Source of the DNA: Chinchilla lanigera
Lineage: Eukaryota; Chordata; Mammalia; Rodentia; Chinchillidae
DNA: 64,000 bases
Direction: 5' to 3'
Assembly: GCF_000276665.1 (NCBI RefSeq)
Contig: NW_004955417.1
Span: 20,356,363-20,420,362, forward strand
Shown here one piece after another: positions 1 to 11,845 of this stretch. Below the pieces are notes generated by a model that was not told where the DNA came from, did no database searches, and was given only the letters and a program-made list of their open reading frames with translations. How positions within the stretch are numbered: position 1 is the stretch's first letter; each line of letters opens with the position of its first letter. The translations under genes and the position numbers were made by a program.

Positions 1-1754
1 GATCACATAAAATGTGCCAAGCAAACATTTGCCAGGAAACTAAAAGAGGGGATATAGCAGAAAATGCCCCTCAGACAGCCAGTATACTTGAATTTCTGTT
101 AATTGCCTAGGTGACAGTTCCCGATACAGTTCTCATTACTTCCATTTCATAGCAATGGCTGGCCATTGTGATGCATATTTTAAGAACTAATTAATAACTA
201 CAAATAATCTGCTTCTGTACTTCCTGCCTTCTTATCCCATAGAAGCCCCAAGCCACCATGGATCAGGGCCTGACATTTTATAAAGACTGATTCATTGTCA
301 GTGCCTATCAATGTACATAAATCTGCCTCCAAATCCTGGGTGACATTTCAGTGTATCTGTTTGCCATAGTAATGTGATGCTGTATATATTTAAAATGGAA
401 ATGGGGGTGTAATACTGAAGATATTTAATGAGGAACAAGGATCATAAAATAGTGTGAAGTGCACTTAAAATAACTTATGTGCCATGGTGCTAACATCACC
501 TAGATATTCAGGTATCATCAGAAAATACAATGAATATTTAAATTTAAAAACTATTACAGTAAGCAGCACATTGTCACTGATACCTCTCCAAATACTTCCC
601 CTTGCTTCAAGCATAGCTATTCCATCATTCTTGCAAAATTCTTACACTGTTCTGAAAGTTCACTTTATGAGTGTCATTAGTTGCATTACTGTGGCTGCTT
701 CAAATCCTGAATTGCTTTAAAACATTTATTTTATGGTCATGTTGACTGTGGAAGACCAGAAGTTGTACGGTGCCAGATTTGGGGAATAAAGTAGAGGAGG
801 ACGGACTGTAATGTTTTTGTAAACCTGCCTCTCCATTGGATAGCCCTGGGCAGAAGGCTTTTCACCCATTTCTTTTCACACTTCATGAAGACACTCATGA
901 AAGGATTTTCAGAGCTGCTTCAGCAATTGGCAATGATAATGGGACAAGTGTGTTCAAAGGGAGGAAGAATATTTTGGTGCAGGATTTGTGACAATGTGTT
1001 TTAGTGTAATCAACATTTATTTTTTTTTATTTTAAAGAGAAACAAAATAACAACAACAAAGGTAAAAATAAAACAGCACAAAATCAATAAAAACAGTACA
1101 AAATTTCAAAACAAGATAACAGGAAATTAACAATTATTGTTATATTGCATATCATTATCATCTCTGATTACCAGGTGTAAGAATGCAAGATAGATCAATT
1201 AATTAAACATTAAATGTTCCTTTCAACAAACCACTGGATATTAGTAGTACAGTCAACTTTTAAAAAATTAAACATTTATTGTAAATTTTGATCCCATCTC
1301 ATATTTTTATTTTCATTTTATCAATGTACTCTGCCTCTCAAAGCAAACTCTGTCAAACCATGAAATGGGAGAAGGGAAGGTGCTCCTGTGAACATTTATA
1401 AGTTTGTTTCTCCTCAGTAGCAGAGTGAAGATAGGATCCAATTAACTCGTCTCTGGTACTATACCTGCTCTGCCTTTTATTTTTCTGTACATGCAGGCGA
1501 CCATGATGGGATGCAAATAGCAGAAATGACAGGCTCACCATGCCTTCTTGACAGTGATGTCTAGTTTCTCCCTTGAGATTTATAGCTCTTCATATCCTTC
1601 TACACACTAAGTATTGAAATAAAGGGAAGGACATGGAACTCAGGCCATTGGTGGAAAAACACCAACTACATTGCTTATAACCTTGAATTGGATAATATAT
1701 CTGAGACTTACCCTCGGTCTGCTAAATAAGTAAGAGTCTTAGGTGAAGATTTAC
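1..1754. other. Unassigned AT-rich DNA
   Basis: I see no gene and no repeat I can name here. The stretch near 1020-1140 is A-rich on the plus strand with CAA-type runs and may be the remains of an old L1 or SINE tail. The open frames at 484-720 (plus) and 1353-1541 (minus) are of chance length and resemble no family I know. Confidence 0.6.
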
Positions 1755-1871
1755 CTGCAAGTCATTGCCTAGGCGGCTGATGAAAAGAAGGCAGAGGAAA
1801 AGGATCAGTGCTGCTGAGGTCTCATACAGTTCCATGGGGAGCTCTGAAACCCAAGCCTTCAACCATGTGTC
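1755..1871 (-). other. Exon-like segment with one hydrophobic span
   Basis: On the minus strand this 117-nt segment is preceded by AG (1873-1872) and followed by GTAAAT (from 1754), so it could be read as an exon of exactly 39 open codons, phase 0. The translation contains a hydrophobic run (AALILFLCLLFI), and codon use (CTG, CTC, ATC, AGC) looks more coding-like than the AT-rich surroundings. Against this, the polypyrimidine tract is weak, in-frame stops lie just outside both borders, and I cannot recognise the product. It may be an exon of an unknown gene, a decayed coding relic, or chance. Confidence 0.2.
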
Positions 1872-2042
1872 CTATTGATGAAAACAGCTTTTAACACTCC
1901 TCAGATTTATCCCTGGGTACATCACTCTCCCTGAGGACAGGCTAGAAAGTTGAGCAAGATACATCTGTTTATCCAAGTACCAAATATTGTCAGCAAATGT
2001 TATTTTCAGTTGATGGGAAAAGGCCGTCTTTATAAATTGTAC

Positions 2043-2261
2043 TTATTGCCGAGTCCTGTTCTTTAGGATATTGATTGAGTTGGCTGCTCCCTGCTCTCTT
2101 CTTCTTGGAGAAACCTCGTAAGGGATGGAGTTCAACATCTCAACCATATCTGGTTTAAGGGCTTCAATAGATGTCTCCTTCCTCACTCCTCTACTTGCTA
2201 TATTGTATTTGGCGTGTTTCCCTCTGAAAATCAGGCCCATATGGTGATTCCTGTTCTGGTC
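2043..2261 (-). other. Exon-like segment ending in a stop codon
   Basis: On the minus strand an AG at 2263-2262 is followed by an open frame from 2261 to a TAA at about 2043, about 72 codons rich in basic residues (for example SPRRREQGAANS). If real it would be a terminal exon, but it lies upstream of the segment at 1755-1871 in the same direction, so the two would have to be alternative ends or belong to different transcripts. I see no downstream polyadenylation signal that settles it, and no family match. Confidence 0.2.
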
Positions 2262-2737
2262 CTATAAAACATAAACTGCAAAATATCAGTTAGTAGATGA
2301 GATTTTACATTTTGCTTGTTATTGTTCTTTAATATTTATGTTTACTTAGTAGAATTATATAGCTGGTAACCAGGATCTCTACTTAGAAAATCCATAGTTA
2401 TGTAGACAGAAAACAAAATAAAAGCAAGCTATTTCAACTGAGACCCAAATAAAGACAATAAAGGAGGCTTCTTTTATGGACCTTTATTCCCTGACCCCAT
2501 GTGTGATGGACATTGTATACAGAGAACTGTACACTTTCCATGGAATTGAAGTATATATTTCACTCCAAAGGATAGCTTCCCATTTTTATGATGTACCATT
2601 TCCATATTGAAGTCTTAGCTCACCTTCAAAAGTCTGTTCCATTGGGGAATAGATAAGGGATCTGGGCAGTGGTTACTGAGTGTGAGGTGAGTGACAGAAT
2701 AAGCAGATGTCATGATAATTCATTAACTGATGCATAC

Positions 2738-2825
2738 CCTCTGCTTGATCCAATGTGATGTCGTGGGGAACCTAATGCCAGTGGATCACTGCACAAATGT
2801 TTAGACAGAAATACTGGCTGAGATG
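2738..2825 (-). other. Exon-like segment with strong acceptor
   Basis: On the minus strand a long pyrimidine tract ends in CACAG at 2830-2826, the best splice-acceptor look-alike in this part of the window. A possible donor (AGG|GTATGC) follows at 2737. The 88-nt segment is open in one frame. Joining it to the segment starting at 2261 puts that segment into a frame that soon stops, so the three exon-like pieces do not form one simple reading frame. This lowers my belief in a real gene. Confidence 0.18.
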
Positions 2826-2892
2826 CTGTGAGAAAGAAAGGCAAACTTAGTTTTAGAAGAAGTCTATTCCAGTCAATGTGAAAAGAGTACAA

Positions 2893-4104
2893 TCCTGAAA
2901 ATAATTGACACTAACGCACTTGTCACCAAGCAGATCATTAACCTCTTCTTGGGATGTCTCATGACAGGTTCAACACTGGATTTTGTTGATTATTTAGAGG
3001 TATTGTGAGTAGCCGGATTAACCTTGGTGAGTGTGTGTCCCTGCAGCACCATCAGCATGACGAATTTCAAACAGGACTGTGGTTACTGAAACCGTAAGTG
3101 GAAGCTCTGATGGACCTGAATTTATTGAATCAGAGCTCTGCAAATAAGGAGATTTCACCATGCATTAATTAGGCTTTTGGGCTTTACCTGACTGTGTTCA
3201 CAACACTGAAGCCATGCATCCTAAGTTTGCATATTGCATAAACAAGCCGATTTACATATGAGTCTTGTTCAAACTTGTTGTTCCATTAACTGGTATGACA
3301 ACCCCCTGATAAGCATGGATCACTATTGTAAATAATAATAATAAATAATCACACTCCTAGGTGTGAGATTACAGATATATATTTGAGAATACTAGAGAGA
3401 TGAGAATCTGGATCATTTGTTTGTGTGACATTTTGTACTGTAGATCTACTAGTACTCAAAATATCACATAACTTTTCTGTTTAATACTACACTGCTGTTG
3501 ATTCTGTCCAACATTTTGACTTGATAGGTCTGACTGGACCTGTTCATGGTGGATATTAGTAATTGAAGACCATTTAATAGGTGTCAATCAAAATTTCAGC
3601 CTTTACTAGTGTCATTAGTATGGCAGGTCCTCCTTTCACATGATAAATGATTTTCTGCTTTCAATATCAGGGCCTTATTCAGAAAATTAAAAGTTTGCAT
3701 CATGGTACTTCATAACTATATGTAACTGGTATGATTTCTGTAGTATCAAATTTCCCAAGTAGAAGTGCTACTGGTATCACATTTCTGTCTGCTGCCAGGT
3801 ATTTTCTGATCTAGGTTTCATTTCACTTGAAGTTATCAACCTTCAAATCACCTGGCAAATATGTCAGAGCAGCAATTCCACACATGGAATATGCTGCATT
3901 CACAATACAAAAATGTCAAACCACTTCCGTGTTTCCTGTGTATATGCCATTGGTACAAAGCACTTTCTACTGTCATTTACTTTGAAGGAGAGCCTATCCA
4001 AAGTTGTTTGATCTCTGAAAACTTCATGATATGTTAGCTACAAATGCTTTAAAACCTGTTAGTACATGTTGCCATAATAATGCTAGCATTTCTTATGGGG
4101 CTTT
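2893..4104. other. Mostly unassigned DNA
   Basis: Apart from the MER5-like relic near 3045-3165 I see nothing I can name. There are short A/T-rich runs (for example AATAATAATAA near 3335) and no coding signal. Confidence 0.55.
3045..3165. mobile_element. MER5-like hAT (Charlie) transposon relic
   Basis: The stretch has the order of words seen in one strand of the MER5A non-autonomous hAT element: a GCAGCACCATCAGCAT-like block near 3045 and a CTGAATTTATTGAATCAGAG-like block near 3120. The middle is diverged. MER5 elements are old, non-coding, and shared by placental mammals. The terminal inverted repeats cannot be seen clearly. Confidence 0.4.
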
Positions 4105-4410
4105 GGTGTGCATCTTGATTCCTTTATTCATCTCCTTTCTCTCCCCTCCCTCCACTTTTTGATCCCCTTCCACGTTGAGAAAGATCTGTCTCCGTACTTC
4201 TTGTTATCTATCCTTTATGTTATTCATTGCTTTGGTTTTCTCATATAAGATAACTGTGTGATATTTAAGGTTCTATGTCTGATTTATTTCACTTAACATT
4301 ATGGTCTCAAGGTGCATCCAATTTTCCTTCTAGTGACTCAGGTTCAGAGTTGCTTTTGATCCTGTGGAACATATGGATCTCACCAAGACTTTCAACATAC
4401 TTCTATGGTG
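4105..4410 (-). mobile_element. Old L1 3'-region fragment (antisense)
   Basis: The plus strand has the order of an antisense mammalian L1 3' region: a CT-rich stretch, then a block resembling TGATTTATTTCACTTAACAT with TATGGTCTCAAGGTGCATCC after it. Such wording is typical of L1M-class elements. It is diverged and ends where the LTR-like sequence at about 4412 begins. Confidence 0.4.
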
Positions 4411-4411
4411 T

Positions 4412-4835
4412 TTGTTTGTCAGCTTTCCCTCACGGTGACAAAACACCGGAAAGAGTCAATTTATAGAGAAGAAAGATGAATTTTATCTCACAGTTTTGGT
4501 TTCACAAGTTCCACTCTATGGTCCCTCATACCTGTTGCACTGGTTAAGTACAGTGGAAATGGAGTGAGAGCGAGAGCAAGAGTGAGAGTGGGAGAGAGAG
4601 AGAGACAGAGAGACAGAGAGAGAGAGACAGAGAGAGAGACAGAGAGAGAGAAAGGAGAAAGCTGGGATGAGGGGTGAGCACACAAGCATATGCCTTTCCA
4701 GTGGATACTTCTAGCAACCTTCCTCCAAACAAACCCCACTTCCTGATTGCACACTCAATGCTGAACAAATGAATTGAATGACCAATGAGCACAGCATCCC
4801 CATAATCCAATTACCTTCCACGTCTAAACATGATG
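4412..4835 (-). mobile_element. ERVL-MaLR-like solo LTR (antisense)
   Basis: The plus strand starts with a TCAGCTTTCCCTCACGGTGACAAAACACC-like block, which is the reverse complement of the 3' end of MST/MLT-type LTRs, followed by TTATAGAG...TTTTATCTCACAGTTTTGG and, near 4795, the CCCATAATCCAATTACCTTCC block. The same series of blocks occurs in the other antisense LTRs of this window. No internal retroviral sequence adjoins it. A GA tract lies in its middle. No coding capacity remains. Confidence 0.6.
4564..4651 (+). repeat. (GA)n/(GACA)n microsatellite
   Basis: An interrupted GA tract with GACA units lies inside the antisense LTR. Serine/leucine-rich open frames on the minus strand here are translations of this tract. 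Confidence 0.95.
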
Positions 4836-5679
4836 GAATTTTGAGGGACTTTTTATATGTACCGTATCAGCATATATGTTTGTATTTATTATCTCCCCTT
4901 TACCAGTACCAAAATTTGTTCCTTTGTCTATCCATTTGGAATGACAAGAAGACATTTTTATTTTCTTCTCTTCATAGACTGTAAATCCTCTCCATAGCCT
5001 TGTGAATCAAAGACATACTGTTCCTTAGGTAAAGAAATATACTCACTATTCTATCTTGAATTGTTCCCAAACAGAGACAATACAATGAGTCTAAATGGAA
5101 GGATAAAATTCTAGAAATACTTTAAGAATTGCAAAGTTGAAGAGTAATAAAATCATTGAGCCCCTTAAAAGCATTAAAATTCCATAAGGAAATTGGAGTT
5201 CAAAAATTAATTATATATTCTTTGTAAGTTAAAGAAATAGAAAGTCTTTAGATATTAAATAAATATTCAAATAAATTTCAGCCAATATAATTTCGTTGAG
5301 ATATCTGAGTGGTTCTGAGGTTTCTTCTTTCTCTATTTCTATTGCAATAAATGTGACTTCGTAAGATATCTGAAGATCATCTTACTTTCATACCTCTAGT
5401 TTGTTCCACATTTTAAAATAAGAAAATCTTCTAGAAAATTTAAAAGAAAAATAGAATGGCCCTCAAACAGAAAATCCTGAAAATATGCACTTCTAATTCC
5501 TTAACATAGTTGATCATCTTTCTAGTATGACTTTATTTCCCATCAAAGTAGAGAATTAGTCATTTCAGAGTGATTGAGATAAAAAAAAAGAAAGAATTCT
5601 TGGTTTTAGCCTCCTCTAGGTGAATACATATGTACAAGTTGTTCAGAATCTGCAATTCATGAATTTAGAATAGCAGTAA
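4836..5679. other. Unassigned AT-rich DNA
   Basis: I see no gene, no RNA gene and no repeat family I can name in this stretch. Confidence 0.6.
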
Positions 5680-5756
5680 TACTTTCAGATGTGGGGTCCA
5701 GCAATCTGTCTCTTAATAATTTCTCCACATTATTTTGAGAATCACTGTATTAAATT
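5680..5756. mobile_element. MER5A-like hAT relic
   Basis: The block GTGGGGTCCAGCAATCTGT followed by TTAATAATTTCTCC and ending TTTGAGAATCACTG matches the distal half of MER5A, including the terminal TTTGAGAAYCACTG end. The other half is degraded or lost. Confidence 0.6.
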
Positions 5757-5929
5757 ATGGGCTTTCTTCGTGTTTAGCACATTTTCTTTTGCATAATTAC
5801 ATAAAACAAAATTCTGACGAAGTGCACTATTTGATTTATTTTAAAACTTTCAATTTGATCACATTAATGCATATGTCCATTTTTCTTCAAAACCTTCCAC
5901 TCTCCTTTGTTAGTTCCACTTGACCTATT

Positions 5930-6790
5930 TCCCCCAACCCTCAGTACCTCCTTGCTACATTGGCCACACAAGAATCTGTCCTACTTTTGGTTATTATAGA
6001 TACAATTCTATATACATAGATTAAAACACATTAACCCATAAAGACTATGCAATCATTTTATCTGGCTTTCTCCATGAGCAAAATTATTCTGAGATTTATC
6101 CTTGGTTTGATTATGTAACAGTAGTCAACTTTTATATTTTAATATATGAATGTTTAATAAGATAAACAACTGTATTGTTTCTAGCTCTTGACCAATTACA
6201 AATAAAATGAATGTGTGTGTACAGAAGTTTCTCTATGGATATATGATTTCTTTTCTTTTGGCTAAATAACTCAATATGGAATTTTTAGGTCCCATGGAAG
6301 TTATATATCTAAGCTTTCAAGAAAGAGACAAATTATTTTCCAAAATGATCATATCAGTTTACATTCTTACCAACAATTATTCCACATCCTCTTCAATAAT
6401 AAGATATGGTCACTCACTGTGCTTTTAGGTATTCTAATTAGTATAACATATCTCATTATAGTCTTCATTTGTACTTCTTGAAAGGTTACTAACTTGTACA
6501 TTTTCTCATGTGCTTATTTTTCTATTCATGGAAACATTGTTCTGGTGAACTATTTAAATATTTTGGAATATATTCAGTTGATTGCTAATTCTGAGTTTCT
6601 AGAGATATTTTCCAATTTTTTGTTATTGTATATTCTGCATGAAAGTCTTGCTTTATCAGATGTGTGCTTTTCAAATAGTTAGGCCTAGTCTGAATTCTGT
6701 TTGCTTTTGAGTTTTCTAATGGTACTTTAGAAGAGCAGACGTTTTAAATTTTGGTAAGGTCTTGTTGATCATACGGATCATGGCATCACA
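5930..6790 (-). mobile_element. Old L1 (L1M-like), ORF2 end and 3' UTR, antisense
   Basis: Reading the plus strand gives the antisense of a mammalian L1: the block with TTTTGGTTATTATAGATACA near 5975, TCTGGCTTTCTCCATGAGC near 6061, the CAAAATGATCATATCAGTTTAC block near 6340, CTCATGTGCTTATTTTTCTA near 6505, and CTTTATCAGATGTGTGCTTTT near 6650, the last lying in the ORF2 C-terminal region. Many indels and stops make it a dead ancient fragment. The order of blocks is continuous over about 850 bp. Confidence 0.75.
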
Positions 6791-7339
6791 GGCTAAGGAA
6801 GAAGTAGTGCAGCTATAAGGAAGAAATATTGTAGATCAAAGTCTCCAAGATAAAAATTGTGTGTAAACTTGACTATGTTTTCCTGTACATATCCCATTAT
6901 CCAAATAAGGATGCACAAATATCATAGATAATAAATATGTCATGAAAAGTAGAGAATTTTGCATTTTAAATTTTTGCAAAAAAAACCCTGTTATTATAAG
7001 CTACCACATTAAGAGGATAGGGTAATTACAAATAAAAATCTTGTATCTCAATTTATCTTTAAAACCTAACAGTGATAGGGAACTTTCCTTATGTTATCAG
7101 AATATTAACTAAACATCAGTGTTAAATATCACAGTGTGCCTCAGGTCATTACTTATATTCATTGTCTTATGGAATGTATAGCAGTTCAAATAGGAAAATA
7201 GAATAGAATACAGATTATTTAGATTTAGAGAGGTAATGCTATTTTCATTATACATAGACCTGATAGTTTTATGCATATAAAACTCATATATTTGCCTAGT
7301 GACGTTTAGAATTTAAATGCAAATTAATAAGCTTTTTGG
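6791..7339. other. Unassigned DNA between two L1 fragments
   Basis: I can name nothing here. It separates an antisense L1 3' region from a sense L1 ORF2 fragment. Because those two cover overlapping parts of the L1 consensus they are separate insertions, not one rearranged element. Confidence 0.5.
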
Positions 7340-8510
7340 GTTACAAAAATAACAATCAAAAACCAATTTTAATTTTACATAGCAGCAATAGAGCACTAAA
7401 GATAAAATTTGAAGAAAATTCATATTTTATTATGTAATGAAAAATGTAAAACAAATTCAGTCTATGCCTTTTGAAATGTGTACAAGGCATCTGTTATACA
7501 AACTGTAAGCATTGCTGAGAAAAACTAATATACATTAGTATAAATCTAAACTAAAGTGGAGAAATAAGCTTTGTGCATAGACTGCAAGATATATTTTATG
7601 TCAATTCTCTCTAAATCAACTTATAGGCAAAGAACCACGTTTTCTTAAATTGGCATCATTATTCTGAAATTTTATAGAATTTCAAAATATCTAGAGTAGC
7701 CAAGAAAATATCCAGTACAAATAGAATGTTGGAAGTCTTGCAATAACCAGATATAAAAAGTAACTATGCTGTTATAATTCTTGATGGTATATTATCTGCC
7801 ACAAGCAGAGATACATAAACCAATAGAACAGAAAAGAGATCCCATAAACAGTACTGCTGGACTAGCTGAATTTTGCAAGAGAAGTCATAAACCTTGATTA
7901 CCTAACACATACTATATATGCAAATTAAAAATGAAGTAGGACGAAAAATAGGTGAAACAATAATGCATTTAGGAGAAAACGTAGAAGAATAATTGCATAG
8001 CATTTGGTTGGCAACGTTTTCTGAACCAGAACCCTAAAAGCTCTACCATCCAATGAAAGTATAATTAGCTGGAATATATTGAAATTTCAAAACTACTGGT
8101 ATGAAATGTTCTGTAACAAAATTGAAAAAGCAAGACATAGTCTAGCAGATTTTTACTGCACAACATGTAACATAGGATCAGTTTCTGAAATATATACAGA
8201 TTTTCAGCTTTAACCTAAGTCAATTGTAAGCAAGTAGGAAAAAATAAGAAATCACTTTGTAGAAGAGAATAGATAAGTGCTAATATATTAAAACCTCACA
8301 TTATTCAAGAGAACAGAATGTAGCTTATTAGGATCAGAATAGGCTTTTCCTATATATCCACTGGAATACCTAAACTTAAAAACTGGCAATAGCAAAATAG
8401 ACAAGTCTGTAGGGAAGCTAGCATATTCGTACACTGTTAGTTGAATGGTGATCAAGTATAAGGACTTTGTTAAATTCTTAATGGGTATGTATATAAACTA
8501 ATGTATGATT
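7340..8510 (+). mobile_element. Old L1 ORF2 fragment (sense)
   Basis: Blocks in consensus order support an old L1 ORF2 in sense orientation: an AACCAATTTTAATTTTACATAG block near 7362, GTACAAGGCATCTGTTATAC...AAGCATTGCTGAGAAA near 7480-7525, GCCAAGAAAATATCCAGT near 7699, ACATAAACCAATAGAACAGAA near 7812, and TTAGGAGAAAACGTAGAAGAA near 7970. It is heavily diverged with many stops. The likely source is an L1M-class element older than the rodent radiation. Confidence 0.6.
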
Positions 8511-8905
8511 GTACTAGATTCGAGAAATTGGTTTCCATTTGACAATATGTCATTAAATTAAAAATATTGATGACTCAGTAGTCTAAAAATAATGCAATAA
8601 CAAAAAATTATTTTAAGATTTCTGTCTCTTAAGTCTTCCAGGCTTGTTTAATCCTTACTGTTCTATTTGCATTAAATGCAAATATCATTATTATGCATCT
8701 TTCTTTTTTCATAACATACATTAACTAAAAAATACAGGTCATATACAGTTTCTTCTTATGTCATATATGACATTATTGATTTATTTTTTTGATCATTAGA
8801 ATTATTTAGAAGAGACTGTATTTCATGCAAAACACTGATTTTTCTTGTTTGTTTGAGTTATCAGGATTTGTTAACTTTTATTTATTGGGGCAAGTGATTT
8901 CTTTC
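8511..8905. other. Unassigned AT-rich DNA
   Basis: I see no gene and no repeat I can name in this stretch. Confidence 0.6.
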
Positions 8906-9072
8906 TTTTGTGGGGGTCATAACAGGGATCACACCCAGGACCTTCACACTGAGTTACACATCCATCCTTAGTTTATTTTTTAGTTTGAGAAAAGGTCTCA
9001 CGAAGTCACTTAATTGGCAGGGTTGGGCTCAAATTTCAGATCATCTTGCCTTATCCTCCCAGATGCAAGTGA
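8906..9072 (-). mobile_element. ID-B1 composite SINE (antisense, degraded)
   Basis: The left half reads as a diverged antisense ID (CACACCCAGGACCTTCACACTGAGTTACACATCC). It runs through a T-rich linker into a diverged antisense B1 (TTTGAGAAAAGGTCTCACGAAGT...CTTATCCTCCCAGATGCAAGTG). Dimeric SINEs joining ID-like and B1-like monomers are known in non-muroid rodents. The two halves may instead be neighbouring independent insertions, but the spacing and shared orientation favour a dimer. Confidence 0.5.
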
Positions 9073-11340
9073 TTTTTAAAGGGAATTTTTTTTTGTTTTT
9101 TCTTTTTTAGTGTATTACGAAATCTTTTATTCTCATATGTGGTTATTTTGAATGGTATACATGCTGTATAAAATTGTTAAGGATATACAATGTTCCTTCA
9201 GTGAAAGAATGGGTGGGTGGATATCGAGGGATCTATTAATATTATTCTAAGGATCCTCAGTCAAATTTATATTTTGATGAGTTTACTTTTCCAAATAGGA
9301 TTATATGTTTTTACATTTCTTCTTGCACTGCCATTGCTTTTAAATTTTTCTATCTTCATATATTGAAGCTTTTTGTTTATGTACACTCAATTTCATAGCT
9401 CTTTGTATTGTTTGTGGCTTACAATTGTGAGAATACAAAATATTCTTTTATTCTAAGTCCTTTTTATGGTCTAGGTTCTACAGGAAGAAAATATCAAGAC
9501 AAGAGCAAATATGCAAAGGTCACATTAAGAGGAATGTCAGTATTAGAGAAAATAAAGAGTCAGAAGAAGCATGCTTGAGGGGTAGATAATGAAGCAGTTC
9601 TAATTCTGAGTGAAGGAAGGAGGAGAATGTTACGAAGAAGTCTTTGTAGAAAACCCATGGACTGTCCTTGCAAATCCACTTGACAAAGGAGTCTTGTCTC
9701 TCCCAGGACCTGGCAAGCTTCGCTACATGCAATGGACTCCTGTAAGAAAGTGGGTAGATTCATTCTACGTTAAAATTTCTAGACTACATGCATCGAGATC
9801 CAACTAGGAGCAAAAGGCTTTTTTGTGGGGAAAATATTTGTATGAAGTCAACTGAAAGTTTAATAGTTTCTTGCTGAAAAAAATAACTTGTCATATAATA
9901 CTTTCCTTGTATTTCTAAAAACAAGTTTGTGAGGATTTTTTATTTTAAAAATTAAAAAAACTGACAAAATAACAATGAAGACAAAATCAAAACAACACAA
10001 ATGGTCTTGCATGCCAATATCTGGTTATATGTGCAACCATTTTGAAGATGACATTATGTAATATGACAACCATTATTAATATCTTATCGCCATGTTTTGA
10101 AATTCTGTATTATTTTTATTGCTCTCTATGCTTTTTTATGTATTTGTTTTTGTTATTTTGTTTTTTTTAGATGAAAATTCATTTTTTAATAAATATATAT
10201 AGAAATTCATCAGGTGAATTGCTGATGTCTGCTTTATTGAGAGGAGCAATCAATGCTTAAAATGTTCTTTTTTCTTGACCAATTTTGCAAGTTTGAATTT
10301 GATGATCAGAATCACTGATGTGAAAAAAATATGCAGTCTAAGAACATTTGCTGAACTCCTACCATTTTGTATGGTGAAGCTCTGCATCATTTCCAGTTTT
10401 ATTTTTTTAACTTTTAATTTTTTTTTTACTTGTTACTGTCTTTGATTATTTGGTCAGTCTTACATTCTTATGTCTGGTGGACTGAGCGACTTCATTGAAG
10501 GTAACAGTAGGAAATATAGCAACCATTGTAAATTTCTATCATTTTGTTGTGATGAGTTTTTATTGTCATTACTTTTTGGAAGATTTTATTTTCTGTTCTC
10601 ACAACATCCTCAGATGTTGGAAGTCTATTTTCTTTTCCATTTGTAATATTTCAAGTTGTCAATGGAGAAAAATGAAAACATAAAAAATTGCATTTTCTCT
10701 AGTGAATCTAAAATGCTGAAGGTGAAATTTCTTTTCTTTATCCACTGAATTCTGGCAAAGCAACTTTGCCTACATAGATTTATTTAAAAACTAATTTCAT
10801 AGATATATTTTGAAAGATGAGCCTTAAAATCTTTTAAGGTCACTAATCATTTTATGCCTTGTTCTAATAGATAAAAATGACAGGTGTTATTTAATTTTAC
10901 TAAGTGAGATCATTTGTATATTGCCTGCGCTACCATTTTGGTCATTTATTTTTTTGACTTTAATACACATTTGAAAGTTTTGGCCTCAAATTCTTTGTAA
11001 ATCATTGTGAACACCTTTGTTGAAGACAAAATTATTTCATTATGGCTCTACTGTCTTTTTAAGGTCTTGGATAAAATTTAACTATTCATGACTGGAGATT
11101 GGGAGGGTGAGTTACTTTCAGGTTTATATATTTACTTAATAGGTTTTGATATAAGGTTCTATTAAACTGATCACTCAAGGTACTTCTGTTCCATTTTATC
11201 TCCTTTAAATTAAAAATATAGTTCATGCATATACTCGTGTGTGTCAAAGAATGGTTGAGTCTTAATATCAATGTCAGTACTCTTCCTATGTGCCCTTTCT
11301 AGAAAAAAACATTGTGATTTATATCTGTAGATAGTTTCTT
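9073..11340. other. Unassigned AT-rich DNA, possible very old L1 pieces
   Basis: No gene is visible. T-rich stretches between about 10,080 and 11,080 have the general look of very old antisense L1 (for example CACCTTTGTTGAAGAC near 11,010) but I cannot establish a run of ordered blocks. The small open frames near 9,520-9,807 overlap on both strands and resemble no known family. Confidence 0.45.
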
Positions 11341-11420
11341 TTTTTCAGGAACCTGGAACTGAGCTCAGGACCACATGCTTGCCGGGAAGGCACTGATGCT
11401 GCTGAGCTCTATCTCTGGAC
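11341..11420 (-). mobile_element. ID SINE (antisense)
   Basis: The block GGAACCTGGAACTGAGCTCAG, then CACATGCTTGCCGGGAAGGCA and GCTGAGCTCTATCTCTGG, is the reverse complement of an ID element (tRNA-Ala-like box A and box B regions). It is diverged, so older than the IDs at 13,965 or 32,350. Confidence 0.75.
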
Positions 11421-11618
11421 TTTCCATTTATAGATAGTTTTAACAAATTTATTTCCATTTATTTGGATATATTATGATTAGTATTCATAACAATGTTTGG
11501 TTTTATCTTATCAAGCGCTTTGCATATTTTCTTGAATAATCTATTAGTTTATTTTAGATGAAGATATTAAATATGAACTTTGAGGTCTGAATTCCTGCTG
11601 AATTATTTGAATTTCTGC
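11421..11618 (-). mobile_element. Possible old L1 fragment (antisense)
   Basis: The block TCTTATCAAGCGCTTTGCATATTTTCTTGAAT near 11,506 resembles an antisense L1 ORF2 segment. It lies between two ID elements and is short and diverged, so the call is weak. Confidence 0.3.
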
Positions 11619-11698
11619 TTTTTTTGTACGGGGAATCAAACTCAGGACCTTACACCTGCCTGGCAGGTGCTTGTGCCACTGATCTATATCCCTGGGCC
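11619..11698 (-). mobile_element. ID SINE (antisense)
   Basis: A T-run followed by TACGGGGAATCAAACTCAGG, CCTGCCTGGCAGGTGCTTGTGCC and CACTGATCTATATCCCTGGGCC is an antisense ID with a short tail. No clear target-site duplication was found. Confidence 0.85.
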
Positions 11699-11747
11699 TT
11701 ATTCAATTTTCTAAATGATATTAATTAAGGCAAGCAAAATTGATCCA

Positions 11748-11778
11748 TATATGTATGTATATGTATATATATATATAA
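11748..11778. repeat. (TATG)n/(TA)n microsatellite
   Basis: A short TATG/TA tract, imperfect. Confidence 0.85.
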
Positions 11779-11845
11779 AAATTTGGAATGCTTTGTGTTT
11801 TATATATTTTGTCTTTATTTTTTACATTAAAGTTTGTAATCCTAA

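Noticed and set aside
484..720. 78-codon plus-strand open frame
   Set aside because: Length is near chance for AT-rich DNA, composition is low in charged residues, there is no family motif, and no splice or promoter context.
3040..3110. Exon-like piece between CCCTGCAG and AACCGTAAGT on the plus strand
   Set aside because: It lies in the MER5-like relic and has no coding-like frame.
4488..4810. Two long serine/leucine-rich minus-strand frames
   Set aside because: Both are translations of the GA microsatellite inside the LTR.
5930..8510. One twin-primed L1 formed by the opposed pieces at 5.9 and 7.3 kb
   Set aside because: The two pieces appear to cover overlapping parts of the L1 consensus and are separated by about 550 bp, so separate insertions are more likely.
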